A stretch of 53,745 nt of DNA from Alphaproteobacteria bacterium. GTDB taxonomy: Bacteria; Pseudomonadota; Alphaproteobacteria; Paracaedibacterales; CAITNM01. The position numbers and the translations under genes are program-made. The notes under the pieces were generated by a model that was not told the DNA's origin, searched no databases, and saw only the letters and a program-made list of their open reading frames with translations. The DNA is taken from the NCBI GenBank assembly GCA_947478955.1, contig CANJXJ010000001.1, positions 1-53,745 of the forward strand, given 5' to 3'. This document shows positions 28,924-36,053 of this stretch, piece after piece (position 1 is the stretch's first letter; each line of letters starts with the position of its first letter).

Positions 28924-29184
28924 TTAAGCAGCTGTTTCTTCAGTTAAAAATGGTTTCATGGAAACTGTTCCATCAGCATTTTCAAGAATCTGCTCAACCT
29001 TCAAGCGTGCGTTTTTAAGCTTTGCATCGCAATGATTTTTTAAGCCAATGCCTCGTTCAAATGTTTTGACCGCTTCGTCCAAAGGGCACTTTCCTTCTTC
29101 TAGGCGACGCACCAACGATTCTAACTCACCCAAAGCTTCTTCGAAACTTAATTTTTCAACTGCTTGCATAAACCTTGTGCGCAT
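28924..29184 (-). CDS. xseB: exodeoxyribonuclease VII small subunit
   Basis: XseB, 86 aa. Helical hairpin signature LSFEEALGELESLVRRLEEG followed by PLDEAVKTFERGIGL. It pairs with XseA to degrade single-stranded DNA into oligonucleotides and acts in mismatch and damage repair. A second in-frame ATG at 29169 is an equally plausible start; neither has a strong Shine-Dalgarno. xseA is not in the window. In many genomes xseB is joined to ispA/dxs, but here it stands alone next to a repeat cluster. Confidence 0.92.
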   Translation of the reverse strand: MRTRFMQAVEKLSFEEALGELESLVRRLEEGKCPLDEAVKTFERGIGLKNHCDAKLKNARLKVEQILENADGTVSMKPFLTEETAA

Positions 29185-29237
29185 TTTTTATCAATGGTTT
29201 TACTTAGCCTAACTTCGTGTCAAAACTCAAGAATAAT

Positions 29238-30023
29238 TTAAATTATTCCGTTTTCACTCAAAAAAGTGGCGTACCCAGAACCAAGCAAGGGTGAAAAGAA
29301 GCTTGGTGAACGACAAACAGCTGCATTAATGGGAGAGCATAAAAGATCCTGAAAAATTTCACGCGCTGGTACAGTTAGTAAAATATGGCGAGTAATAACA
29401 GTTCTTCCGCCATAGCCTACAATGCTGAAGTAATCTTCCATACGGGTATGATCTAGTCCAGCAATTGCAAAATTGTTGGGTGATGCAACTCCATCATGCA
29501 AATGCACTGAGCTTGTAGTATTCAAAAGTCCTGTGCCATCTCCGCGGCATACAAGTGCTGTAACACCTGCGTAATTTCCTCCCATAGCAGGGAAAAAATC
29601 TGAAAACCCATGAGAACGCAACAGTATTTGTGTTCCATTCCATGGATTATCTTGAACGTTAAGGTATAGCTGGCATGTAGTGCCTGCTGCATCAAGTCGT
29701 GCCCTAATAAATTCTGGAAGGATCTCCCGGACATTGTCAGGATTATACCTTGCAACAAGGGGGTGAGAAGCATAAGAAGGAGCGTCATCCCCCAGCACAT
29801 CAGTTGGGTTGTATGGATGACAGTTAACCGCCAAAGGTGTGCTTACCCCAGGATATAAAGTTCCATGGCACCCTACGTTTGTACGGCGGTTGCCCATAAT
29901 GGTGTCAATAAGGGGAAGTTCAGAAAAATATGCCTCATCAGCAGCAGGAACAAGGGCTGCTGAAAAAGCTGAATTTGTGTAAATTGAAGTAATAATTAAA
30001 ATAACTACATTTAAAATTTTCAT
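29238..30023 (-). CDS. secreted six-cysteine hypothetical protein, 261 aa
   Basis: Not recognised. Signal peptide at residues 1-21 (MKILNVVILIITSIYTNSAF, then SA). The mature protein has exactly six cysteines (about residues 52, 68, 117, 159, 229 and 237), which suggests three disulfides and an oxidising destination. It is mostly small, polar and aromatic residues in beta-like alternation (TTCQLYLNVQDNPWNGTQIL, GGNYAGVTALVCRGDG), so a compact beta-rich extracellular or periplasmic domain is likely. No repeats and no further membrane segment. It is flanked upstream by a 528-bp gene-free, repeat-rich stretch. Confidence 0.7.
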   Translation of the reverse strand: MKILNVVILIITSIYTNSAFSAALVPAADEAYFSELPLIDTIMGNRRTNVGCHGTLYPGVSTPLAVNCHPYNPTDVLGDDAPSYASHPLVARYNPDNVREILPEFIRARLDAAGTTCQLYLNVQDNPWNGTQILLRSHGFSDFFPAMGGNYAGVTALVCRGDGTGLLNTTSSVHLHDGVASPNNFAIAGLDHTRMEDYFSIVGYGGRTVITRHILLTVPAREIFQDLLCSPINAAVCRSPSFFSPLLGSGYATFLSENGII

Positions 30024-30227
30024 TTATGCTACCTGCAATATTTATATTGTAAGTAAACGATATGAAAAAAAAATTAAAATATAGTTAAGGTAAAATACCC
30101 ACAAAGAATAATTTTATTATTTGTGTGGGGCAGAAAGTGTGGTTAGGCAAAATTAATAATAATTTGGGTGTCAAGAAGAGGGACTGTTTTAATTTCTATG
30201 CAGGGCCATCTCCATGAAAAAAATCTT

Positions 30228-30253
30228 TGTCATTCCCCCGGAGGCGGGAATCC
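30228..30253 (+). repeat. type-A palindromic repeat, copy A1
   Basis: GTCATTCCC start and GGGAATCC end around GGAG. Stem ATTCCCCC / GCGGGAAT with one mismatch. Pairs in inverted orientation with A2. Confidence 0.75.
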
Positions 30254-30338
30254 TGTTACTATGCTAGGAAGGATGAGTGCCTGAGCCGCTTGATGGTGAG
30301 ATGCTTATGCTCCACAAACCATATGATGTATGGTTTCC

Positions 30339-30366
30339 CTGGATCCCCGCCTCCGCGGGGATGACA
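30339..30366 (-). repeat. type-A palindromic repeat, copy A2 (reverse)
   Basis: Plus strand reads GGATCCCCGC then CTCC then GCGGGGATGAC. Stem ATCCCCGC / GCGGGGAT, with a paired substitution relative to A4. Centre about 112 bp from A1. Confidence 0.75.
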
Positions 30367-30377
30367 CTTATGTTCTT

Positions 30378-30503
30378 GGATCCTCTGGTTACGCCCGAGG
30401 AAAACTAGGGAGCTGTGCTTCCCGTAGTTTCCCTACGACTTGATCGTAGGGTCCAGTGAATGATGTCTATGTTCTTGGGTCCTGGGATCAAGTCAGAGGA
30501 AAA
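30378..30503. repeat. type-B repeats B5 (reverse), B6 (forward), B7 (reverse)
   Basis: B5 at 30378-30407 (GGATCCTCTGG ... CGAGGAAAACTA). B6 at 30425-30455 has the perfect stem CCCTACGA (30431-30438) / TCGTAGGG (30444-30451) and loop CTTGA. B7 at 30477-30503 reads GGGTCCTGGGATCAAG then TCAGAGGAAAA. Orientation alternates. Confidence 0.7.
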
Positions 30504-30551
30504 TTCCCGGCATTGAACTGTATTCTTGTCCTCTCTAATCCCGAACGGGGA

Positions 30552-32210
30552 TTAAAACGTTTCATTCTTCACAAAGTGCACATCAGTAACTGGCTTTTTA
30601 CCAAACCGTTGATTGCATTCGTGCCTAACCGCTCGTTGGATGGCTTCTATATAATTTTTTTCTTTGCCCTGATTATGACGCATGGCTTGGCGAATAATAC
30701 CATGCATATCTTCGCTTAGACGTTCTGCCTCTTCACCAGCTTCCACAAGTCCATAAGAGCTCACCACCGGTGTGCCTTCGAGTTGGTAAATATTATCCAC
30801 CGGAATGCTTAAGAATATAATTCCTTGAACAGAAAGTTTATGACGTTCTTTCAAGATGGGGCTTTGCATGTTAACCAGGCATTTGCCATCAATGCCCCAG
30901 CGTCCTGAGTCGACAGTCTCTATTATTTTAGGGGCGCTGCCTGCCAATTCAATAAGTGTACCATTAGCAGGAACTAAAACTTGATCAATGCCATTTGCCA
31001 ATCCCAGCTCAGCCTGGGCATACATATGGCGCGCTTCGCCATGCACTGGAATTAATGCTTTTGGTTTAACCCAGCTATACATGGCCCGTAAGTCTTCTTG
31101 AGCAGGGTGACCCGATACATGTATGTCTTCTTCATGGGAAGTAATCACGCGAATGCCTTGATGGATCAGTCGGTTTTGCATAGAGGCAATAGTACGTTCA
31201 TTTCCAGGAATAACCCTTGAAGAAAATATAGCGGTATCGCCCTTATCAAGAGATATTATGTGGTGGTCACGTTGTGCTACCCGCGCTAACGCCGAACGAG
31301 CTTCTCCCTGAGAACCAGTGCTAATAAACAGCACCTTATCACGGGGCATATCCATAGCCTGTTCAGCGGGTATAAACCCCGGTAATCCTTTTAAGTACCC
31401 AGCGTGCGTAGCGGCGCGAATCATTTTTTCTAATGACCTGCCCACTAATGCTACTTTTCTGCCATTTTTTTGAGCAACAACAGCAATAGATTCCACTCGT
31501 GCCACGTTTGATGAAAAACAGCACACAGCAATACGGCCATCTGGAATTTGGGCAATAAGTTTTTCCATTTCAACGCGTACATCACCTTCGGATCCGGTTG
31601 ATCCTTTGTCAAAGACATTGGTAGAGTCACAAATCAGCGCCAAAACGCCTTCTTTTCCAATTTCCTTTAAGCGATTTTCATTGGTGGCTTCACCTAAAAG
31701 TGGCTGCGGGTCAAGTTTCCAATCCCCTGAATGGAGCACGCATCCAAGATCAGTGCGAATTGCCAGCGCATTTGGTTCAGGAATTGAGTGAGTTAAAGTG
31801 ATATATTCAATATCAAACGAGCCAATTTGCACCCTGCCTGAAAGCGGCACTTCAATAATATTTACCTGTTTTGCCCAGGATTTCTCTTCTAGCTTTTGCC
31901 GCAGTACTTGGGCGGTAAACGGCGTGGCATAAATAGGGCATTTCAAATAAGGCCAAAGATACGGCACTGCCCCAATATGGTCTTCATGGGCATGGGTTAA
32001 GACTAACGCTTTAATATTGTCCGCATGTTCTAATATGGCTGAGGGGTCAGGCATAATAATATCAATGCCTAGGCGATCACCAAAGGTAATACCACAATCG
32101 ACAATGATCCATTCCTTATTGTGACCAAAAAGGTTGAGGTTCATACCGATTTCACCGGCGCCACCAAGGGGCAAAAACCAGAAGTTAGTCTTCTTAGGGG
32201 TACTTAACAC
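30552..32210 (-). CDS. rnj: ribonuclease J
   Basis: RNase J, 552 aa: metallo-beta-lactamase plus beta-CASP fold. The metal site HAHEDH is at residues 73-78 (LTHAHEDHIGAVPYLW), with LHSGDWKLD and the beta-CASP region (IAVCCFSSNVARVESIA, VLFISTGSQGEARSAL, HVSGHPAQEDLRAM) in order. A C-terminal dimerisation domain closes the protein. It has 5'-3' exonuclease and endonuclease activity on 5'-monophosphate RNA and matures 23S and 16S rRNA in alphaproteobacteria. It lies 9 bp after fmt on the same strand. Confidence 0.96.
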   Translation of the reverse strand: MLSTPKKTNFWFLPLGGAGEIGMNLNLFGHNKEWIIVDCGITFGDRLGIDIIMPDPSAILEHADNIKALVLTHAHEDHIGAVPYLWPYLKCPIYATPFTAQVLRQKLEEKSWAKQVNIIEVPLSGRVQIGSFDIEYITLTHSIPEPNALAIRTDLGCVLHSGDWKLDPQPLLGEATNENRLKEIGKEGVLALICDSTNVFDKGSTGSEGDVRVEMEKLIAQIPDGRIAVCCFSSNVARVESIAVVAQKNGRKVALVGRSLEKMIRAATHAGYLKGLPGFIPAEQAMDMPRDKVLFISTGSQGEARSALARVAQRDHHIISLDKGDTAIFSSRVIPGNERTIASMQNRLIHQGIRVITSHEEDIHVSGHPAQEDLRAMYSWVKPKALIPVHGEARHMYAQAELGLANGIDQVLVPANGTLIELAGSAPKIIETVDSGRWGIDGKCLVNMQSPILKERHKLSVQGIIFLSIPVDNIYQLEGTPVVSSYGLVEAGEEAERLSEDMHGIIRQAMRHNQGKEKNYIEAIQRAVRHECNQRFGKKPVTDVHFVKNETF

Positions 32211-32219
32211 GAAAATTCC

Positions 32220-33194
32220 TTAAATTGTCTTTAAAAATATAACAGATGATCCACGGTATCCATTTAAAAAATCGCTAGATGACACAGATTTTGAACCGGG
32301 TCTTTGCAGTATTTTAAGCTGTATTGCTCCTATTTTGCAAGAAATTAACAGCCTATGGTCATGGGTTGCAATCCACGTGCCTGGTGAGAAGGGAATTGAT
32401 TGAGAGGTACAGAGGGGCAGGGTATCATTTACACTTTCTGCTACACTTTCTGCATCCAGAATTTTTATTTGCTCGCCATCTAATGTAGCTGTTGTTCCGG
32501 GCCACGGCGTTAGTGCGCGAATTTTGCGCAAAATTACATCGGCATCCTCATCAAAATTTAAGGCACTTTCTTCTTTGCGAAGCTTATGGGCATATGTGAT
32601 CCCCTCTATGGGCTGAACCGTTGATTGAATTTGCCCCGACAAGATATCAGGCAAACATTCAATCAATGCTTGGATGCCAAGTGCAAGCATTTTATCATGA
32701 AGCATTTGACTTGTTTCATCTGCTTCGATGGGTGTTTGTTTGATGTGCAGCATGGGGCCGGTATCAAGCCCTGCATCCATTTGCATAATTGTAATACCTG
32801 TTTTTGCATCTCCCGCTTCAATGGCACGATGAATGGGCGCAGCACCACGCCAGCGCGGCAATAGGGATGCATGGATGTTTATACAACCAAGTTTTGGTGC
32901 ATCTAAAATCTGAACAGGCAATAATAACCCGTAGGCTGCCACAATTGCTAAGTCAGCGTTTAGTTTGCTAAATATTTCTTGTTCCTGTGGGGATTTCAAG
33001 CTTGCAGGCGTGTACACGGGGATGCCTTGCTCTTGCGCAAACTGATGCACAGGCGATAAAGCTTCTGCATGGCCTCTTCCCTTGGGACGAGGGGGTTGAG
33101 AATATACAGCAATAATCTCATAGCCTTTTTCAACTAAGGCTTGTAAAGGTGCAAGGGCAAATTCCGGCGTGCCCATAAAAATAATTCTGGCCAT
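32220..33194 (-). CDS. fmt: methionyl-tRNA formyltransferase
   Basis: Fmt, 324 aa from the ATG at 33194, where homology starts (MARIIFMGTPEFALAPLQ). A 35-residue upstream in-frame extension has no family resemblance. The formyl-transfer core CINIHASLLPRWRGAAPIHR carries the catalytic Asn-x-His, and the Asp lies in MQMDAGLDTGPM. It formylates Met-tRNAfMet using 10-formyl-THF. The usual partner def is not adjacent; rnj follows instead. The upstream intergenic stretch contains an inverted type-A repeat pair. Confidence 0.96.
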   Translation of the reverse strand: MARIIFMGTPEFALAPLQALVEKGYEIIAVYSQPPRPKGRGHAEALSPVHQFAQEQGIPVYTPASLKSPQEQEIFSKLNADLAIVAAYGLLLPVQILDAPKLGCINIHASLLPRWRGAAPIHRAIEAGDAKTGITIMQMDAGLDTGPMLHIKQTPIEADETSQMLHDKMLALGIQALIECLPDILSGQIQSTVQPIEGITYAHKLRKEESALNFDEDADVILRKIRALTPWPGTTATLDGEQIKILDAESVAESVNDTLPLCTSQSIPFSPGTWIATHDHRLLISCKIGAIQLKILQRPGSKSVSSSDFLNGYRGSSVIFLKTI

Positions 33195-33307
33195 AACTTC
33201 TTGTTGGCAATTTTGTACATAGTATAGTGTTCCGTTATCCATCAGCAAAGGATAATGATTTATGTCCGCATATGAAGTTTTGATTGAGCAAATTTGCATT
33301 TCTCCGG

Positions 33308-33334
33308 TGTCATCCTCGCAGAGGCGGGGATCCA
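33308..33334 (+). repeat. type-A palindromic repeat, copy A3
   Basis: GTCATCCTCGC, AGAG, GCGGGGATCC. Stem ATCCTCGC / GCGGGGAT with one T-G wobble. Confidence 0.75.
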
Positions 33335-33416
33335 GTGAAATTAACCCTTATGAACTTCAGAAGAATAGCCTCTCACCCCAAAGTGTCTCACATACTCATT
33401 CTTGCAATTATACTAA

Positions 33417-33445
33417 CGGGATTCCCGCCTCCGCGGGAATGACAA
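33417..33445 (-). repeat. type-A palindromic repeat, copy A4 (reverse)
   Basis: Perfect 8-bp stem ATTCCCGC / GCGGGAAT with loop CTCC, then GAC. The best-formed type-A element in the window. Confidence 0.8.
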
Positions 33446-33543
33446 GGACTTTTTATAAGGTAGCCCTAAAGTAATGATTGAGTGCCCTGGTAATTTTTCA
33501 CAAACAGCGTAGAATAAAGGGGAATAAGTATTTGAATTTGCCC

Positions 33544-33915
33544 ATGGCTCTTGACGCATATTTCCCCATTTTAGTTTTCTTGGCAGTAGCATTTGGTTTT
33601 GCAACGCTGTTGCTAAGCTTTTCCTGGCTTAGGGGAAAGCGTAATCCTTACCCCCAAAAAAATGCTCCCTATGAATGTGGTTTTGATTCGTTTGATGCGC
33701 CTGAACAAAACGCTCGCCGGCAGTTTGATGTGCAATTTTATTTAGTCGCCATTCTTTTTATTATTTTTGACCTAGAAATCGCGTTTTTATTTCCTTGGGC
33801 CATTTCCCTAGAAACTATTGGTTGGCCAGGTTTTTGGTCAATGATGATTTTTTTGAGTGTTTTAACAATTGGATTTGTGTATGAATGGCGCAAGGGCGCG
33901 CTTGATTGGCGATAG
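33544..33915 (+). CDS. nuoA: NADH-quinone oxidoreductase subunit A
   Basis: NuoA, 123 aa from the ATG at 33544 ([20 protein letters not shown]), where family homology begins; the frame is open further upstream but without similarity. Three transmembrane helices. The loop between helices 1 and 2 has the conserved [12 protein letters not shown] and [10 protein letters not shown], including the Cys of the quinone-site switch loop. Membrane-arm subunit of complex I next to the quinone channel. nuoB follows 15 bp downstream, but the rest of the nuo operon does not. Confidence 0.96.
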   Translation: MALDAYFPILVFLAVAFGFATLLLSFSWLRGKRNPYPQKNAPYECGFDSFDAPEQNARRQFDVQFYLVAILFIIFDLEIAFLFPWAISLETIGWPGFWSMMIFLSVLTIGFVYEWRKGALDWR

Positions 33916-33930
33916 GGTGTAACAAAGGGT

Positions 33931-34473
33931 ATGACAACAACACGACTTGAAGATTTAAAGGCCTATTTGCCCCATTCCCTGCACAATGAAAAAGAGCTGT
34001 TTCAATCGGTTAATAAAGAACTTTCAAACAAAGGCTATATTTTAACTAAGCTTGATCAGATGGCAGCGTGGGCCCAGAGTGGTTCTTTATGGCCAATGAC
34101 GTTTGGGCTAGCCTGTTGTGCTGTTGAAATGATGCACAGTGCAGCAAGCCGTTATGACCTTGATCGCTTTGGTCTTGTGTTTAGGCCAAGCCCCAGACAA
34201 TCAGATGTAATGATCGTAGCAGGGACCCTTACAAATAAAATGGCACCAGCCTTGCGTAGGGTTTATGACCAAATGCCAGAACCCCGTTGGGTAATCTCCA
34301 TGGGAAGCTGTGCTAATGGCGGTGGCTACTACCATTATTCCTATTCCGTAACCCGCGGCTGTGACCGTATTGTTCCGGTCGATGTTTATGTTCCCGGCTG
34401 CCCACCCACGGCCGAAGCATTGGTGTATGGCATTATGCTGTTGCAGCAAAAAATTACCGGCAAAATTGGGTAG
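33931..34473 (+). CDS. nuoB: NADH-quinone oxidoreductase subunit B
   Basis: NuoB, 180 aa, the subunit holding the terminal 4Fe-4S cluster N2. All four ligands are visible: the tandem Cys62-Cys63 in [15 protein letters not shown], Cys127 in [12 protein letters not shown] and Cys157 in [11 protein letters not shown]. It hands electrons to quinone. After it one expects nuoC and nuoD. Instead a repeat cluster and the oppositely oriented lptB follow, so the operon is split here. Confidence 0.97.
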   Translation: MTTTRLEDLKAYLPHSLHNEKELFQSVNKELSNKGYILTKLDQMAAWAQSGSLWPMTFGLACCAVEMMHSAASRYDLDRFGLVFRPSPRQSDVMIVAGTLTNKMAPALRRVYDQMPEPRWVISMGSCANGGGYYHYSYSVTRGCDRIVPVDVYVPGCPPTAEALVYGIMLLQQKITGKIG

Positions 34474-34482
34474 AGCTTTCCT

Positions 34483-34585
34483 TAGTTTTCCTCTTGCTTG
34501 ATCGTCCCGCTCCAGTTTCCCTACGGCTTGACCGTAGGGTCCATATCTATAATTTCTGGATCCTGGGATCAAGCGAGAATGACAC
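34483..34585. repeat. type-B repeats B8, B9 (forward) and B10 (reverse)
   Basis: B8 is degenerate (34483-34513). B9 has the perfect stem CCCTACGG (34519-34526) / CCGTAGGG (34532-34539), loop CTTGA. B10 at 34556-34585 reads GGATCCTGGGATCAAGC then GAGAATGAC, so it carries the AATGAC end typical of type A. Confidence 0.7.
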
Positions 34586-34692
34586 GGAGTAGAAGTAGAA
34601 TGAGAGAAGGCCAGAAAGCCAGAAAGAAGGTCATCATTGTGAGGGCTGCAAGCCCGTGGCAAGCCAGTGAGTAACATCATTAAGGTAATACT

Positions 34693-34720
34693 TGTCATTC
34701 CCGCGGAGGCGGGAAGCCAG
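34693..34720 (+). repeat. type-A palindromic repeat, copy A5
   Basis: GTCATTCCCGC, GGAG, GCGGGAAGCC. Seven of eight stem pairs kept. Unpaired with another type-A copy in this gap. Confidence 0.75.
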
Positions 34721-34741
34721 TAGAAAAAGATGCCGACGTCA

Positions 34742-35464
34742 TTAAAGCGAAAAATTCTCGCCCAAATACACACGCCTGACATCAGGGTGATTAATAATAT
34801 GTGCTGGGTCACCTTCGGTAAGCACCTTGCCTTCTGCAATAATGTACGCTCTGTCTACAACGTCTAGGGTTTCACGCACATTATGGTCAGTAATCAAAAT
34901 GCCGATATTATGGCTTTTCAGGCGCATAATAATGTCTTTAACATCTTGCACCGCAATCGGGTCAATACCAGCTAGTGGTTCATCTAAGAATAAAAAATCT
35001 GGCTTAATCGCAAGACATCGGGCAATTTCAACCCGTCGCCGTTCACCGCCTGAAAGAGCAACCGAAGGAGCTTCTCTTAAATGGGTAATCCCAAATTCAT
35101 CGAGTAGTTCTTCTAGGCGTTCTTGTTGGTGGTCAGGGTCAGATTCCACACGTTCAAGGGCTGCGCGAATATTATCCTCCACATTTAGCCCGCGAAAAAT
35201 TGAGGCATCTTGTGGCAAGTAGCTAATCCCCATGCGCGCTCGCTTGTACATAGGCGCATTGGTAATATCATCACCATCCAAAAAGATACGGCCTGAATCC
35301 GCCATGATTAATCCTGTAATGATCGAAAAACATGTTGTCTTTCCAGCACCATTTGGACCAAGCAAACCAACGGCTTCGCCTGAACTCACGCTCAGGTCAA
35401 TACCCTTTAGCACCATGCGCTTTTGAAAGGTCTTCGTTAATTTTTGAGCTTTAAGGGTTCTTAT
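34742..35464 (-). CDS. lptB: LPS export ABC transporter ATP-binding protein LptB
   Basis: LptB ATPase. Walker A GPNGAGKTTCF, Q-loop SYLPQDASIF, signature LSGGERRRVEIARCL, Walker B FLFLDEPLAG and the His switch ITDHNVRE are all present. The first ATG (35416) would give 224 aa starting MVLKGIDLSV and would remove the first beta strand. The frame is open upstream and encodes RTLKAQKLTKTFQKR, which aligns with the normal LptB N-terminus. No ATG, GTG or TTG lies there. An ATA at 35464-35462 overlaps the lptA stop (ATAA) nine bases after AAGGA, so I propose it as the start. It powers lipopolysaccharide extraction with LptFG and LptC. Confidence 0.93.
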   Translation of the reverse strand: MRTLKAQKLTKTFQKRMVLKGIDLSVSSGEAVGLLGPNGAGKTTCFSIITGLIMADSGRIFLDGDDITNAPMYKRARMGISYLPQDASIFRGLNVEDNIRAALERVESDPDHQQERLEELLDEFGITHLREAPSVALSGGERRRVEIARCLAIKPDFLFLDEPLAGIDPIAVQDVKDIIMRLKSHNIGILITDHNVRETLDVVDRAYIIAEGKVLTEGDPAHIINHPDVRRVYLGENFSL

Positions 35465-35985
35465 TGTTTATCTTCCTTCTGTTTTGGATACACAACGCAG
35501 GTCACTTGATCTTCTTGACTTGCTTGCATTGTAAAAACATGTGTCCCAATGTCAAGGTTAGCTTCCCTACCATGGACTTCATTTTTCTCTTGAATAAGGT
35601 GTACATCATCTCCTGTGCACACAGCAACGTTTGTATCGAAATGATGAATACACTTCGTAGCGTATAGCTTAGTCTCGCCATATTCAATTTCAACACTGCC
35701 TTCAGCTATAGCTTCTGTTAAGTTCCCTTTATCATCAAATTCCGCATGCAGCTCATTAGATTTTAAAGTCACAAGAGAATCCTTAACCTTATACGATAAT
35801 CTTGCATTACCTGAGGCGTCAGCATGTTTGTGTGAGGTATCATAGCGCATGTTATCAGCTTTGATTTGGATATCATTCGCAGGGCTTTTTGCCGGCTCTT
35901 CACAAACACACACGTTTATGGAAAGGGCCATGGTTGTCGTCAATGTAACACTAATAAGACTTCGCATATTCACAAAACTCATCAC
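35461..35985 (-). CDS. lptA: LPS transport periplasmic protein LptA
   Basis: LptA/OstA-like, 174 aa. A signal peptide covers the first 28 or so residues (the ATG seven codons in, at 35967, is an alternative start). The beta-jellyroll of the OstA domain follows: IQIKADNMRYDTSHKHADAS, NARLSYKVKDSLVTLKSNEL, AIAEGSVEIEYGETKLYATK. LptA polymerises into the periplasmic bridge carrying lipopolysaccharide to LptD. It is coupled to lptB through overlap of the stop with the proposed AUA start. lptC is not upstream, as it usually would be, but at 24.4-25.0 kb. Confidence 0.9.
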   Translation of the reverse strand: MMSFVNMRSLISVTLTTTMALSINVCVCEEPAKSPANDIQIKADNMRYDTSHKHADASGNARLSYKVKDSLVTLKSNELHAEFDDKGNLTEAIAEGSVEIEYGETKLYATKCIHHFDTNVAVCTGDDVHLIQEKNEVHGREANLDIGTHVFTMQASQEDQVTCVVYPKQKEDKQ

Positions 35986-36053
35986 CCTGAATGTATTTCA
36001 CGGTCTAAACCATTTTCATTAGTGTAGCGGGAAACTCAGGGTTTTCAACTCTA

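Larger units (their letters stand above)
30024..30551. other. gene-free, repeat-rich intergenic region
   Basis: 528 bp without a convincing ORF. The first 200 bp are plain A/T-rich sequence, probably including the promoter of the six-cysteine gene. From 30228 to 30503 it is packed with palindromic repeats of two types: an inverted type-A pair (30228-30253 and 30339-30366) and three type-B elements (30378-30407 reverse, 30425-30455 forward, 30477-30503 reverse). Confidence 0.75.
33195..33543. other. fmt-nuoA intergenic region with inverted repeat pair
   Basis: 349 bp between divergent genes. It must hold promoters for fmt and nuoA. Its middle is taken by type-A repeats A3 (33308-33334) and A4 (33417-33445) in opposite orientation, centres about 110 bp apart. 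I see no conserved ORF in it; an in-frame upstream extension of nuoA starting at 33478 has no homology to the family. Confidence 0.7.

Noticed and set aside
28671..30503. Possible CRISPR array
   Set aside because: Repeats are palindromic, occur in both orientations, vary in sequence, have irregular spacing and are interrupted by genes. No cas genes are present.
34474..34741. Remnant of nuoC after nuoB
   Set aside because: I translated the gap by eye and found only repeat units; no NuoC-like segment.
34201..34839. 212-residue minus-strand ORF over the end of nuoB and the repeats
   Set aside because: It is antisense to nuoB, translates repeats and overlaps the end of lptB. No signal of selection visible.
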